A stretch of DNA of 64,000 nt from an uncultured Poribacteria bacterium (GCA_951828515.1 OX639992.1:3202217-3266216), one strand, 5' to 3'; counted from the first letter of the stretch, positions 1 through 10,817 are shown. Numbers and translations: made by a program. Notes: generated from the letters alone by a model not told the origin.

Positions 1-2
1 CC

Positions 3-3000
3 GATGTGGTCCCTGCAGACCTTGCTAATATTACAGTGCTTGATATAGAGAATAAGGGTGTAACGGCACTGCAAGCAGGGGATTTTGATGGATTCACAGC
101 ATTGGAGACACTCCATCTGGCGAAGCACTCGTTGACGGCGTTGCCAGAGGAGATTTTTGATGGACTCACGGCATTGGAGTGGCTCACTCTGAATTTTGGT
201 ACCCATCTTGAGACGTTGCCAGAGAACATTTTTGACGGGCTCACAGCATTGAAGCGGCTCGATCTGAGTAATGGCGTTTTGATGGCGTTGCCAGAGGAGA
301 TTTTTGATGGACTCACAGCATTGGAGGATCTCAGTCTGACTTATAACGATTTGACGGCGTTGCCAAAAGATCTCTTTGATGGACTCACAGCATTGGAGGA
401 GCTCCGGCTGACTGGTAACGCTTTGACGGAGTTGCCAGAAGATCTCTTTGATGGACTCACAGCATTGGAGTATCTCATTATAGGTAGGCACCCTTTGACG
501 GAGTTGCCAGAAAACATTTTTGATGGACTCACGGCATTGGTGTTCCTCGGTCTGAACGAAAACCCTTTGACGGAGTTGCCAGAAGATCTCTTTGATGGAC
601 TCACGAGCTTGGGGCAGATCGATCTGGGCGATAACGATTTGACGGAGTTGCCAGAAGATCTCTTTGATGGACTCACGAGCTTGTGGCAGATCAATCTGGA
701 CAATAACGATTTGACGGAGTTGCCAGAAGATCTCTTTGATGGACTCACGAACTTGCAGATTCTCCATCTGGACGATAACGCTTTGACGGAGTTGCCAGAA
801 AACATTTTTGATGGACTCACGAAATTGGGGCAGCTCGTGCTGTCAGAGAATACCGTTGATCCATTGCCCGTGACGGTCTCACTAAAGAAGGTTGCAGAAG
901 GGGAGTTCAAAGCCACGGTACACACCGGGGCACCCTTCGCTATAGAGTTACCAGTCACGGTTACCAACGGGACCCTTGATGGGGGTGCCACCACGATTAC
1001 AGTCCCCACGGGTAAAGTGGAAAGTGAATCCCTGACTGTAACGCGCGCAACCGGCACAATGGTTGCTGTCACCGTGGATATTGGCACCTTGCCCGACTTG
1101 CCGTCCGTACCCAGACCCCATGATGGATACGCACTCGTCAAATCCACTGACCCTCCGCTTGAAATCTTCGAGGACGTATCCAATGCTGCGCCAACGTTCA
1201 GTGCTGGAGATAGCACGACGCGTTCAGTTGCGGAGAATACGGCGGCAGGCGAAGACATCGGTAGTGCCGTGGCGGCAACGGATACCGATACCGGGGACAC
1301 CCTAACCTACACGCTCGGTGGCACGGATGCGGCATCGTTTGACATTGTCAGCACAAGCGGGCAGCTGCAAACCAAATCGGCCCTTGACTATGAAACCAAG
1401 ACCTCATACACCGTAACAGTCACCGTCTCTGATAACACGGATACCGATTCTATCACCGTCACTATCAATATCACGAATGTCAACGAGGCACCGACATTCC
1501 CCGGTACCACCGCCACACGTTCCATCGCAGAAAACACCGCAGCATCAACAAATATCGGTGCCGCGGTCTCCGCAACCGACCCCGATGGCACGACAGATGT
1601 TAATCCTGAGGATGATAATGTTGATGCTTTGACGTACACCCTCGGTGGCACGGATGCGTCTTCGTTTGCGATTGTCGGCACAAGTGGGCAGCTGCAAACC
1701 AAAGATGCCCTCGACTATGAGACCGACACCTCATACACCGTGACAGTGAGCGTCTCTGATGGCACGGATACCGATTCTATTACCGTTACTATCAACATCA
1801 CGAATGTCAACGAGGCTCCGAAATTTGCCACAACAACCACGACGCGTTCTATCGCAGAGAACGCCGCAGTAGGCACAAATATCGGTGCCGCAGTCTCCGC
1901 AACCGACCCCGATGGCACGACAGATGTCAATCCTGAGGATGCGACTGTTGATGCTTTGACGTATACGCTCGGTGGCACGGATGCCGCATCGTTTAATATT
2001 GTCGGCACAAGTGGGCAACTGCAAACCAAAGTCGCACTCGATCATGAGACGAAGTCCTCCTACGAGGTGACGGTCACCGCCTCCGATGGTGGCACGGATA
2101 CCGCCTCTATCACCGTTACTATCAACATCTTAGAAACAACACGACCGAACGTTAGTATCACTGTGCCAATGGTCGTGCAAAATGGCGCGTTTGACGTGAC
2201 GGTCGTCTTTGATGAAGAGGTGACAGGGTTTGCGCAGTCAGAACTCGTTGTGACTGGCACATCAGGGTCGAGTATAACGACGTGGTCTCCGCAAACGGGT
2301 GGCACCGACTATAAAGCGACAATCACGCCGACCAGTGATGGCACGGCGATCTTCAATGTCGCTGAAAACGTCGCAGAAGACGCATCGAGTAATGGGAATA
2401 CCGCGGCGACACAGCAAACCGTGCCAGTCGATATGACGCAGCCGACAGTAAGTCTCACCATCCCTTCAGGTCCGCAGAACGACGCGTTTGAGGTAACAGT
2501 CGTTTTTGATGAAGCGGTAACTGGGTTTGTGCAGTCAGAGCTCGTTGTGACAGGCACATCGGGGGCAAGTATAACGGCGTGGAATCCACAGACAGGCGAC
2601 ACCGACTACAAAGCCACGATTACACCGACCAGTAGCGGCACGGCGATCTTTAATGTTGCGGCAAACGTCGCAGAAGACGCAGCGACTAATGGAAATACTG
2701 CTGCGACAGAGCAAACCGTGAATATCCTCATCGCACCGACGTTCAGCGATGGGGAAAGCACAACGCGCGCAGTGGATGAGAATACCGCAGCGGAGGAAAA
2801 CATCGGGGCTCCAGTAGCGGCAACCGACCCCGATAGCGGCGATACTCTAACCTACACGCTCGGTGGTACCGATGCGTCCTCATTTGCGATTGTCAGCACA
2901 AGCGGGCAGCTGCAAACCAAAGCCGCACTCGACTATGAGACCGACGACTCCTATTCCGTGACAGTCTCTGTCTCTGATGGCAACAGCGGCACTGACACTA

Positions 3001-6000
3001 TTGATGTCACCATCGATGTCACGAATGTCAACGAGGCTCCGACATTTGCCACAACCACCGCCACGCGTTCAGTTGCGGAGAACACCGCAGCATCAACAAA
3101 TATCGGCGCAGCGGTATCCGCAACGGATCCGGATGTCGCCGGCACCAATACGGATGTTAATCCTGATGATGCGAATGTTGATGCCTTGACGTACACACTC
3201 GGTGGCACGGATGCGTCTTCGTTTGCGATTGTCGGTACAAGCGGGCAACTCCAAACCAAAGATGCCCTCGACTATGAGACCGACAACTCATACACCGTGA
3301 CAGTCTCCGTCTCTGATGGCACCGACACCGATACCATCACGGTGACTATCAATGTTACGAATATCAACGAGGCACCGACATTCCCTGGTACCACCGCCAC
3401 GCGTTCCATCGCAGAGAACACGGGGACAGGTGAAAACATCGGTGCCGCAGTGTCCGCGACGGATCCGGATGTCGCCGGGACGAACACGGATGTTAATCCT
3501 GAGGATGCGAATGTTGATGCTTTGACATACACGCTCGGTGGCACGAATGCCGCATCGTTTGATATTGTCAGCACAAGTGGGCAACTCCAAACCAAAGTCG
3601 CACTTGACTATGAGACGAAGTCCTCCTACGAGGTGATGGTCACCGTCTCCGATGGTGGCACGGATACCGATTCTATCATCGTTACTATCAACATCTTAGA
3701 CAGAACACCACCGAACGTTAGTATCACGGTGCCAACGGTCGTGCAAAATGGCGCGTTTGAGGTAACAGTCGTCTTTGATGAAGCGGTGATGGAATTTGAG
3801 CAGTCGGAACTCGTTGTGACAGGCACATCAGGATCGAGTATAACGGCATGGAATCCGCAGGACGGTGGCACGGACTATAGAGCCACGATTACACCGACGC
3901 AAACAGGGACAGCGATCTTTAAGGTTGAGGCGGGCGTCGCAGAAGATGCCGCAGAGAATCAGAACACTGCGGCGACGCAGCAAACCGTTCAAGTCAACCT
4001 CACTCGCCCAACGGTAAGTATCATGATCCCTTCAGATGCACAGAATGGCGAGTTTGAAGTGACAGTCGTTTTTGATGAAGCGGTAACTGGGTTTGAACAA
4101 AGTGAGCTCGTTGTGACAGGCACATCAGGGTCGAGTATAACGGCGTGGAATCCGCAAACCGGCGGCACCGACTATAAAGCCACGATCACACCGACCAGTG
4201 GTGGCACGGCAATCTTTAACGTCGCCGCAAATGTCGCAGAAGATACAGGTGGGAATCAGAACACTGTTGCGACACAGCAAACCGTGCAAGTCGATATGAC
4301 GAGTCCGACAGTAAGTATTACCATCCCTTCAAGCGTGCAGAACGCGCCTTTTGACGTGACGGTGGTGTTCAGTGAAGCGGTGACAGATTTCGTTCAGTCG
4401 GAACTCGCCGTCAGTGGGACATCCGGATCGAGTATAACGGCATGGAATCCGCAGGATGGCGGCACCGACTATGAAGCGACGATCACACCGACCAGTAGTG
4501 GCACGGCGATCTTTAACGTTGCCGCAAACGTCGCAGTAGACACAGCAACTAATCAGAACACTGCGGCGACACAGCAAACCGTGCAAGTCAACCTCACCCG
4601 CCCAACGGTAAGTATCACGATCCCTTCAGATCCGCAGAATGGCGCGTTTGAAGTGACAGTCGTTTTTAGTGAAGCGGTGATGGAATTTGAGCAGTCGGAA
4701 CTCGTTGTGACTGGCACATCGGGTGCGAGTATAACGACGTGGGCTCCGCAAACAGGCGGCACGGACTATAAGGCGACGATCACACCGACCAGTGGTGGCA
4801 CGGCAATCTTTAACGTCGCCGCAAATGTCGCAAAAGATACGGGTGGGAATCAGAATACCGCTGCGACACAGCAAACCGTGCAAGTCGATATGACGCGTCC
4901 GACAGTGAGTATTACCATCCCTTCAGGCGTGCAGAACGGTGCATTTGAAGTAACGGTGGTGTTCAGTGAATTGGTGACAGATTTCATTCAGTCGGACCTC
5001 GCTGTGACTGGCACATCAGGATCGAGTATAACGGCATGGAATCCGCAGGACGGTGGCACCGACTATAAAGCAACGATTACACCGACGCAAACAGGGACAG
5101 CGATCTTCAAGGTCGCCGCAAACGTCGCAGTAGACACAGCAACTAATCAGAACACTGCTGCGACGCAGCAAACCGTGCAGGTCAACCTCACTCGCCCAAC
5201 GGTAAGTATCATGATCCCTTCAGATGCACAGAATGGCGAGTTTGAAGTGACAGTGGTTTTTAGTGAAGCGGTGACGGGATTTGTTCAGTCGGAACTCGTT
5301 GTGACTGGCACATCGGGTGCGAGTATAACGACGTGGTCTCCGCAAACCGGCGGCACCGACTATAAAGCAACGATTACACCGACCAGTGGTGGCACGGCGA
5401 TCTTCAATGTTGCTGAAAATGTCGCAGAAGATACGGGTGGGAATCAGAACACTGTTGCGACACAGCAAACCGTACAAGTCGATATGACGAGTCCGACAGT
5501 AAGTATTACCATCCCTTCAAGCGTGCAGAACGCGCCTTTTGACGTGACGGTGGTGTTCAGTGAAGCGGTGACAGATTTCATTCAGTCGGACCTCGTTGTG
5601 ACTGGGACATCAGGGTCGAGTATAACGGCATGGAATCCGCAGGATGGCGGCACCGACTATGAAGCGACGATCACACCGACCAGTAGTGGCACGGCGATCT
5701 TTAACGTTGCCGCAAACGTCGCAGTAGACACAGCAACTAATCAGAACACTGCGGCGACACAGCAAACCGTGCAAGTCAACCTCACCCGCCCAACGGTAAG
5801 TATCACGATCCCTTCAGATCCGCAGAATGGCGCGTTTGAAGTGACAGTCGTTTTTAGTGAAGCGGTGATGGAATTTGAGCAGTCGGACCTCGTTGTGACT
5901 GGCACATCAGGGTCGAGTATAACGGCATGGAATCCGCAAACAGGCGGCACGGACTATAAGGCGACGATCACACCGACGCAAACGGGGACAGCGATCTTCA

Positions 6001-9000
6001 ATGTTGCGGCGAATGTTGCCGAGGACGCCGGGAGTAATGGAAATACCGCGGCGACACAGCAAACCGTGCAAGTCGATATGACGAGTCCGACAGTAAGTAT
6101 TACCATCCCTTCAAGCGTGCAGAACGCGCCTTTTGACGTGACGGTGGTGTTCAGTGAAGCGGTGACAGATTTCATTCAGTCGGAACTCGTTGTGACTGGG
6201 ACATCAGGGTCGAGTATAACGGCATGGAATCCGCAGGATGGCGGCACCGACTACAAAGCCACGATTACACCGACGCAAACGGGGACAGCGATCTTCAACG
6301 TTGCGGCGAGCGTCGCAAAAGATACTGCAGAGAATCAGAACACCGCGGCGACAGAAAAAACCGTGCAAGTCGATAGGACACCCCCGACAGTGAGTATCAC
6401 GGTCCCCTCAGGTGCGCAAAATGGAGCGTTTGACGTGACGGTTGTCTTTGATGAAGCAGTGACAGGATTTGAGCAGTCAGAGCTCGTTGTGACTGGGACA
6501 TCGGGGGCAAGTATAACAGCGTGGAATCCACAGACAGGCGACACCGACTACAAAGCCACGATTACACCGACGCAAACGGGGACAGCAATCTTCAATGTTG
6601 CGGCGAATGTTACCGAGGATGCCGGGAGTAATGGAAATACCGCGGCATCAGAGCAAACCGTGCAAGTCGATAGGACACCCCCGACGGTAAGTATCACCAC
6701 CCCTTCAGGTCCGCAGAATGGCGCATTTGACGTGACGGTGGTATTCAGTGAAGAGGTGACAGATTTCATTCAGTCGGAACTCGCTGTGACTGGGACATCA
6801 GGGTCGAGTATAACGGCATGGAATCCGCAGGATGGCGGCACCGACTACAAAGCCACGATTACACCGACGCAAACGGGGACAGCGATCTTCAACGTTGCGG
6901 CGAGCGTCGCAAAAGATACTGCAGAGAATCAGAACACCGCGGCGACAGAAAAAACCGTGCAAGTCGATAGGACACCCCCGACAGTAAGTATCACGGTCCC
7001 CTCAGGTGCGCAAAACGCGCCTTTTGATGTGACAGTGGTGTTCAGTGAAGCCGTGACCGGGTTTGTGCAGTCAGAACTCGTCGTCAGTGGCACATCGGGG
7101 TCGAGTATAACAAACTGGTCTCCGCAGACCGGTGGCACGGATTATAGAGCCACGATTACGCCGACCAGTAGCGGCACGGCGCTCTTCAATGTTGCGGCGA
7201 ATGTCGCAGAAGACGCAGCAGAGAATCAAAACACTGCGGCGACGCAGCAAACCGTGCAAGTCAACCTCACCCGCCCAACGGTGAGTATTACGACCCCTTC
7301 AGATGCGCAGAATGGTACGTTTGACGTGACAGTGGTGTTCAGTGAAGCAGTGACAGGCTTTGTGCAGTCCGAGCTTGTTGTCAGTGGCACATCGGGGGCA
7401 AGTATAACGGCGTGGAATCCGCAAACCGGTGGCACCGACTACAAAGCGACAATCACGCCGACACAGACAGGGACAGCGATCTTTAACGTTGCGGCGAGCG
7501 TCGCAGTAGACACGGGTGGAAATCAGAACACCGCTGCGACACAGAAAACCGTGCCAGTCGATAAGACGCTTCCAGCGGTAAGTATCACCACCCCTTCAGG
7601 TGCGCAGAATGGTGCGTTTGAAGTGACGGTCATTTTTGATGAAGCCGTGACGGGATTTGTGCAGTCGGAACTCGTTGTCAGTGGGACATCAGGTGCGAGT
7701 ATAACAGCGTGGAATCCGCAAAGTGGCGGCACCGACTATAAAGCCACGATTACACCGACGCAAACAGGGACAGCGATCTTCAATGTTGCGGCGAGCGTCG
7801 CAAAAGATGCTGCAGAGAATCAGAACACCGCGGCGACACAGAAAACCGTGCAAGTCGATAGGACACCCCCGACAGTAAGTATCACGATCCCCTCAGGTGC
7901 GCAAAACGCGCCTTTTGATGTGACAGTGGTGTTCAGTGAAGCCGTGACCGGGTTTGAGCAGTCAGAACTCGTCGTCAGTGGCACATCGGGGTCGAGTATA
8001 ACAAACTGGTCTCCGCAGACCAGTGGCACGGATTATAGAGCCACGATTACGCCGACCAGTAGCGGCACGGCGCTCTTCAATGTTGCGGCGAATGTCGCAG
8101 AAGACGCAGCAGAGAATCAAAACGCTGCGGCGACGCAGCAAACCGTGCAAGTCAACCTCACCCGCCCAACGGTGAGTATTACGACCCCTTCAGATGCGCA
8201 GAAGGGTACGTTTGACGTGACAGTGGTGTTCAGTGAAGCAGTGACGGGATTTGTGCAGTCGGAACTTGCAGTCAGTGGCACATCGGGCGCAAGTATAACG
8301 GCATGGAATCCACAGACGGGCGGCACCGACTATAAAGCCACAATCACGCCGACGCAGACAGGGACAGCGATCTTCAATGTTGCGGAGAATGTTGCCGAGA
8401 ATGCTGGGAGTAATGGAAACACTGCGGCGACGCAGCAAACCGTGCAAGTCGACATGATACGTCCGACAGTGAGTATTACCATCCCTTCAGGCGCGCAGAA
8501 CGCGCCTTTTGAAGTGACGGTGGTGTTCAGTGAAGCGGTGACTGGGTTTGAGCAGTCGGAACTCGCTGTGACTGGCACATCAGGGTCGAGTATAACGGCG
8601 TGGAATCCGCAAACCGGCGGCACCGACTATAAAGCGACGATTATACCGACGCAAACAGGGACAGCGATCTTTAATGTTGCGGAGAATGTTGCCGAGGACG
8701 CAGCGACTAATGGAAATACCGCTGCATCGGAGCAAACCGTGCAAGTCGATAAGACGCGCCCGACGGGCAGTCTCGAACCGCTGATAGCCGTCATCAAAGC
8801 GGATGGGACGCTCTATGATCCTGACGTTGATATATTTACCAGTACCGATCCTGATAACGATCCGGTGACATTCTCTGTGCGCATTGACTTCGGAGAAGCG
8901 GTGTCTGGGTTTGAGCAGGAGGACTTTACGATCCATCGAAGACTGACAGATGATACCTTGATTACACACTGGGAAGCAGACGCTGACGGTGAACGCTACA

Positions 9001-10817
9001 CGGCAACAATTGTCTGTAGGAAGAAAGGGGGCGTGTCGTTTTGGGTGGAGCCAGGTGTCGCACAATCCGTTGCTACCGGTGTATGGAACACGCTATCGGT
9101 CAAGCAGGTCGTGTTAGTCTTTTATGATTTGGGACCGCGAGACGACACGCATCCCTTCGTGACGCTGACGGTGCCTTCGGGGGAACAGACAGACACCTTT
9201 ATTGTGACCGTGAGTTTCGACGAGCCGGTTATCGATTTTACGCAGTCTGACCTGTCTATCGTCCCGCGTTTTCGGCAAAGCGCGCCCCCGGATGCGGTGC
9301 CGGGAAAAGTGGTAGAGATTGCAAAGTGGGAATCGGATGCTGACGGGAGGCGTTACACTGCGACGATCAAGCCACTCGTGGCTCGCCAGTTCGGCGGTAA
9401 AATTCACGATAAATTTTGGGTCGGTTTTATGGTTCAGGCGGATGTTGCCTCGGATGCTTTAGGTAACCTGAATGGTAGCGTAGATGAACAGTTAGTGGCA
9501 GTCACCCTTCCCAAGACAGCGGATACCACGCCGCCGACTGTGGAGATTGTCGTCCCGTCCGGTAATCAGGATGGCGCGTTTGATGCCGAAATCCAGTTCA
9601 GTGAGGTAGTGACCGATTTTACGCAGTCCGATCTCCAAGTCACCGGCACTGCGGGTGCGAGCCTCACGGCGTGGGCAACTTTAGATAATACCACCTACAC
9701 TGCTACACTCACACCGACCCAGGACGGCGATGTGATTCTCAACGTATCTGGCGATGTTGCCAAAGATGCGGCGGGGCTCGGGAATACTGCAGCCACAGAG
9801 AAGACGATCACAGTGGCGGGCTTTGACGCGCGTCCGACTGTCCGTATTCTTGTGTCTGAAGGGGTCAAGCGAGATCCTTTCCAAGTGACAATCGAATTCA
9901 GCGAGGCGGTCACCGGCTTCGCGCAGAACGGCCTTACGCGTTCTAAGACAGTTTTCGTGAGTCCATCAAATTTGAAGGAAGAGATTGTAGAGATTGTGAA
10001 AATCACGGCGTGGGCAACGACAGATAACACCGTCTTTACCGCCACGCTCATACCGGAACGTGGAGGGACGCTGAGACTTGACGTCGCGGAGGCAGTGGCA
10101 TACGCCGGAACCGACGCGAACCTCGCCGCGCCCCGTGTCACGGTGGTCATCCTGCCCGAGGACGTCAACCACGATGGCGTGGTGGATATCCTCGATCTGT
10201 TTGATGTCGCTGCGAATTTTGGGAAAACGGTTGAGGATCCGACAAAAGTTAATCCAGACGTCAATAGAGATGGCATCGTGGATACGGCTGATTTCGACTT
10301 GGTCGAGGGACTGGTAAAATCGGGGACGGATACCCTCGAGGCTGCAAACAATGCGCCTGCGATTGGAGGAATGTTCACCGTGTTGGATCGGGCAACGTTG
10401 GAGAAGTTGGATCCAACAACGCTTAAGGCACAACTCGACAGATTACGTGCCGAAAGCGACGGTTCTCTGAAATATCAGCGTGCGATCGCGTTGCTTGAAA
10501 GTGTGTTGGCGGCACTGCGTCCCGTCGAGACACTGCTTCTCGCCAACTATCCCAACCCGTTCAACCCTGAAACATGGATTCCGTATCACTTAGCGAATGC
10601 CAGCGATGTGGTCATCACGATTTATGATGTGCGTGGCAGCGTCGTCCGCCGGTTGGTGCTCGGACATCAACGTGAAGGCTACTACACGAGTCGGAGCCGT
10701 GCGGCGTATTGGGATGGTAGGAACACTATCGGTGAGCGTGTTGCCAGTGGCATCTATTTCTATCAACTGCAGACGGAGAATATCTCCCTTCTGCGGAAGA
10801 TGGTCATCTTGCAGTAA
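3..10817 (+). CDS. Giant modular cell-surface protein, 5'-truncated by the window edge
   Basis: The frame is open to the left edge, so the N-terminus and any signal peptide lie outside; about 3600 residues are visible. Domains in order (visible residue numbers): 11 leucine-rich repeats (19-285), a beta-rich linker (286-392), three cadherin-like domains (393-712), two Ig-like units (713-910), three more cadherin-like domains (911-1234), 17 tandem 99-residue Ig-like units (1235-2918), four diverged Ig-like units (to about 3380), a dockerin-type pair of calcium loops (DVNHDGVVD and DVNRDGIVD, about 3386-3440), and a C-terminal domain starting at NYPNPFNPETWIPYHL (about 3515-3603). The last domain is the FlgD-like, type IX-like sorting domain common in Poribacteria. 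Family knowledge suggests a secreted, calcium-dependent adhesion or matrix protein; the ligand is unknown. A hairpin 21 bp after the stop may end transcription. Confidence 0.93.
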   Translation, partial: DVVPADLANITVLDIENKGVTALQAGDFDGFTALETLHLAKHSLTALPEEIFDGLTALEWLTLNFGTHLETLPENIFDGLTALKRLDLSNGVLMALPEEIFDGLTALEDLSLTYNDLTALPKDLFDGLTALEELRLTGNALTELPEDLFDGLTALEYLIIGRHPLTELPENIFDGLTALVFLGLNENPLTELPEDLFDGLTSLGQIDLGDNDLTELPEDLFDGLTSLWQINLDNNDLTELPEDLFDGLTNLQILHLDDNALTELPENIFDGLTKLGQLVLSENTVDPLPVTVSLKKVAEGEFKATVHTGAPFAIELPVTVTNGTLDGGATTITVPTGKVESESLTVTRATGTMVAVTVDIGTLPDLPSVPRPHDGYALVKSTDPPLEIFEDVSNAAPTFSAGDSTTRSVAENTAAGEDIGSAVAATDTDTGDTLTYTLGGTDAASFDIVSTSGQLQTKSALDYETKTSYTVTVTVSDNTDTDSITVTINITNVNEAPTFPGTTATRSIAENTAASTNIGAAVSATDPDGTTDVNPEDDNVDALTYTLGGTDASSFAIVGTSGQLQTKDALDYETDTSYTVTVSVSDGTDTDSITVTINITNVNEAPKFATTTTTRSIAENAAVGTNIGAAVSATDPDGTTDVNPEDATVDALTYTLGGTDAASFNIVGTSGQLQTKVALDHETKSSYEVTVTASDGGTDTASITVTINILETTRPNVSITVPMVVQNGAFDVTVVFDEEVTGFAQSELVVTGTSGSSITTWSPQTGGTDYKATITPTSDGTAIFNVAENVAEDASSNGNTAATQQTVPVDMTQPTVSLTIPSGPQNDAFEVTVVFDEAVTGFVQSELVVTGTSGASITAWNPQTGDTDYKATITPTSSGTAIFNVAANVAEDAATNGNTAATEQTVNILIAPTFSDGESTTRAVDENTAAEENIGAPVAATDPDSGDTLTYTLGGTDASSFAIVSTSGQLQTKAALDYETDDSYSVTVSVSDGNSGTDTIDVTIDVTNVNEAPTFATTTATRSVAENTAASTNIGAAVSATDPDVAGTNTDVNPDDANVDALTYTLGGTDASSFAIVGTSGQLQTKDALDYETDNSYTVTVSVSDGTDTDTITVTINVTNINEAPTFPGTTATRSIAENTGTGENIGAAVSATDPDVAGTNTDVNPEDANVDALTYTLGGTNAASFDIVSTSGQLQTKVALDYETKSSYEVMVTVSDGGTDTDSIIVTINILDRTPPNVSITVPTVVQNGAFEVTVVFDEAVMEFEQSELVVTGTSGSSITAWNPQDGGTDYRATITPTQTGTAIFKVEAGVAEDAAENQNTAATQQTVQVNLTRPTVSIMIPSDAQNGEFEVTVVFDEAVTGFEQSELVVTGTSGSSITAWNPQTGGTDYKATITPTSGGTAIFNVAANVAEDTGGNQNTVATQQTVQVDMTSPTVSITIPSSVQNAPFDVTVVFSEAVTDFVQSELAVSGTSGSSITAWNPQDGGTDYEATITPTSSGTAIFNVAANVAVDTATNQNTAATQQTVQVNLTRPTVSITIPSDPQNGAFEVTVVFSEAVMEFEQSELVVTGTSGASITTWAPQTGGTDYKATITPTSGGTAIFNVAANVAKDTGGNQNTAATQQTVQVDMTRPTVSITIPSGVQNGAFEVTVVFSELVTDFIQSDLAVTGTSGSSITAWNPQDGGTDYKATITPTQTGTAIFKVAANVAVDTATNQNTAATQQTVQVNLTRPTVSIMIPSDAQNGEFEVTVVFSEAVTGFVQSELVVTGTSGASITTWSPQTGGTDYKATITPTSGGTAIFNVAENVAEDTGGNQNTVATQQTVQVDMTSPTVSITIPSSVQNAPFDVTVVFSEAVTDFIQSDLVVTGTSGSSITAWNPQDGGTDYEATITPTSSGTAIFNVAANVAVDTATNQNTAATQQTVQVNLTRPTVSITIPSDPQNGAFEVTVVFSEAVMEFEQSDLVVTGTSGSSITAWNPQTGGTDYKATITPTQTGTAIFNVAANVAEDAGSNGNTAATQQTVQVDMTSPTVSITIPSSVQNAPFDVTVVFSEAVTDFIQSELVVTGTSGSSITAWNPQDGGTDYKATITPTQTGTAIFNVAASVAKDTAENQNTAATEKTVQVDRTPPTVSITVPSGAQNGAFDVTVVFDEAVTGFEQSELVVTGTSGASITAWNPQTGDTDYKATITPTQTGTAIFNVAANVTEDAGSNGNTAASEQTVQVDRTPPTVSITTPSGPQNGAFDVTVVFSEEVTDFIQSELAVTGTSGSSITAWNPQDGGTDYKATITPTQTGTAIFNVAASVAKDTAENQNTAATEKTVQVDRTPPTVSITVPSGAQNAPFDVTVVFSEAVTGFVQSELVVSGTSGSSITNWSPQTGGTDYRATITPTSSGTALFNVAANVAEDAAENQNTAATQQTVQVNLTRPTVSITTPSDAQNGTFDVTVVFSEAVTGFVQSELVVSGTSGASITAWNPQTGGTDYKATITPTQTGTAIFNVAASVAVDTGGNQNTAATQKTVPVDKTLPAVSITTPSGAQNGAFEVTVIFDEAVTGFVQSELVVSGTSGASITAWNPQSGGTDYKATITPTQTGTAIFNVAASVAKDAAENQNTAATQKTVQVDRTPPTVSITIPSGAQNAPFDVTVVFSEAVTGFEQSELVVSGTSGSSITNWSPQTSGTDYRATITPTSSGTALFNVAANVAEDAAENQNAAATQQTVQVNLTRPTVSITTPSDAQKGTFDVTVVFSEAVTGFVQSELAVSGTSGASITAWNPQTGGTDYKATITPTQTGTAIFNVAENVAENAGSNGNTAATQQTVQVDMIRPTVSITIPSGAQNAPFEVTVVFSEAVTGFEQSELAVTGTSGSSITAWNPQTGGTDYKATIIPTQTGTAIFNVAENVAEDAATNGNTAASEQTVQVDKTRPTGSLEPLIAVIKADGTLYDPDVDIFTSTDPDNDPVTFSVRIDFGEAVSGFEQEDFTIHRRLTDDTLITHWEADADGERYTATIVCRKKGGVSFWVEPGVAQSVATGVWNTLSVKQVVLVFYDLGPRDDTHPFVTLTVPSGEQTDTFIVTVSFDEPVIDFTQSDLSIVPRFRQSAPPDAVPGKVVEIAKWESDADGRRYTATIKPLVARQFGGKIHDKFWVGFMVQADVASDALGNLNGSVDEQLVAVTLPKTADTTPPTVEIVVPSGNQDGAFDAEIQFSEVVTDFTQSDLQVTGTAGASLTAWATLDNTTYTATLTPTQDGDVILNVSGDVAKDAAGLGNTAATEKTITVAGFDARPTVRILVSEGVKRDPFQVTIEFSEAVTGFAQNGLTRSKTVFVSPSNLKEEIVEIVKITAWATTDNTVFTATLIPERGGTLRLDVAEAVAYAGTDANLAAPRVTVVILPEDVNHDGVVDILDLFDVAANFGKTVEDPTKVNPDVNRDGIVDTADFDLVEGLVKSGTDTLEAANNAPAIGGMFTVLDRATLEKLDPTTLKAQLDRLRAESDGSLKYQRAIALLESVLAALRPVETLLLANYPNPFNPETWIPYHLANASDVVITIYDVRGSVVRRLVLGHQREGYYTSRSRAAYWDGRNTIGERVASGIYFYQLQTENISLLRKMVILQ
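61..860 (+). repeat. Leucine-rich repeat array inside the giant gene
   Basis: Eleven copies of a 23-25 residue unit with the core LPEDLFDGLTALEEL and an xLxxN strand. The LPxxxFxxLxxLxxLxLxxN form is the typical-class LRR frequent in animal extracellular proteins and also in BspA-like bacterial surface proteins. The DNA of neighbouring units is nearly the same, which points to recent expansion. Confidence 0.9.
1183..2144 (+). repeat. First block of three cadherin-like domains
   Basis: Three units of about 105 residues, each with APTF at the start, an AENTAAxxNIG strand, ATDPD, LTYTLGGTDA, SGQLQTKxALDYE and a final VTVTINxTNVNE. These are cadherin and cadherin-like calcium-binding signatures (DxD, LDYE, DxNxNAP-like linker). 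Confidence 0.85.
2145..2738 (+). repeat. First two 297-bp Ig-like units
   Basis: Two 99-codon units of the same family as the main array at 3711-8759, separated from it by the second cadherin block. This suggests that the Ig unit has been copied to a second position in the gene. Confidence 0.85.
2739..3710 (+). repeat. Second block of three cadherin-like domains
   Basis: Three units closely matching the first cadherin block at protein and DNA level. Two of them have a longer insert (DPDVAGTNTDVNP) after ATDPD. A block duplication of the region 1183-2144 is the likely origin. Confidence 0.83.
3711..8759 (+). repeat. 17 tandem 297-bp Ig-like units
   Basis: The array spans 5049 bp, exactly 17 x 297. 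Each 99-residue unit has the core PTVSITIPS, VTVVFSEAVTGF, QSELVVTGTSG, TDYKATITPT and TAIFNVAANVAED. Units also match at higher-order spacing: blocks near 4010 and 5198 are offset by 1188 bp (four units), and blocks near 7010 and 7901 by 891 bp (three units). Four more diverged units follow up to about 10140. Confidence 0.93.

Noticed and set aside
341-1300. Long open frame on the minus strand opposite the LRR region, and many others opposite 1388-9884
   Set aside because: They are by-products of the repeated codons of the giant gene: the antisense frames repeat with the same period, have no ribosome sites and no recognisable domain.
3711-8759. Regular repeats that could be taken for a CRISPR array
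   Set aside because: The units are 297 bp, coding, with no spacers.
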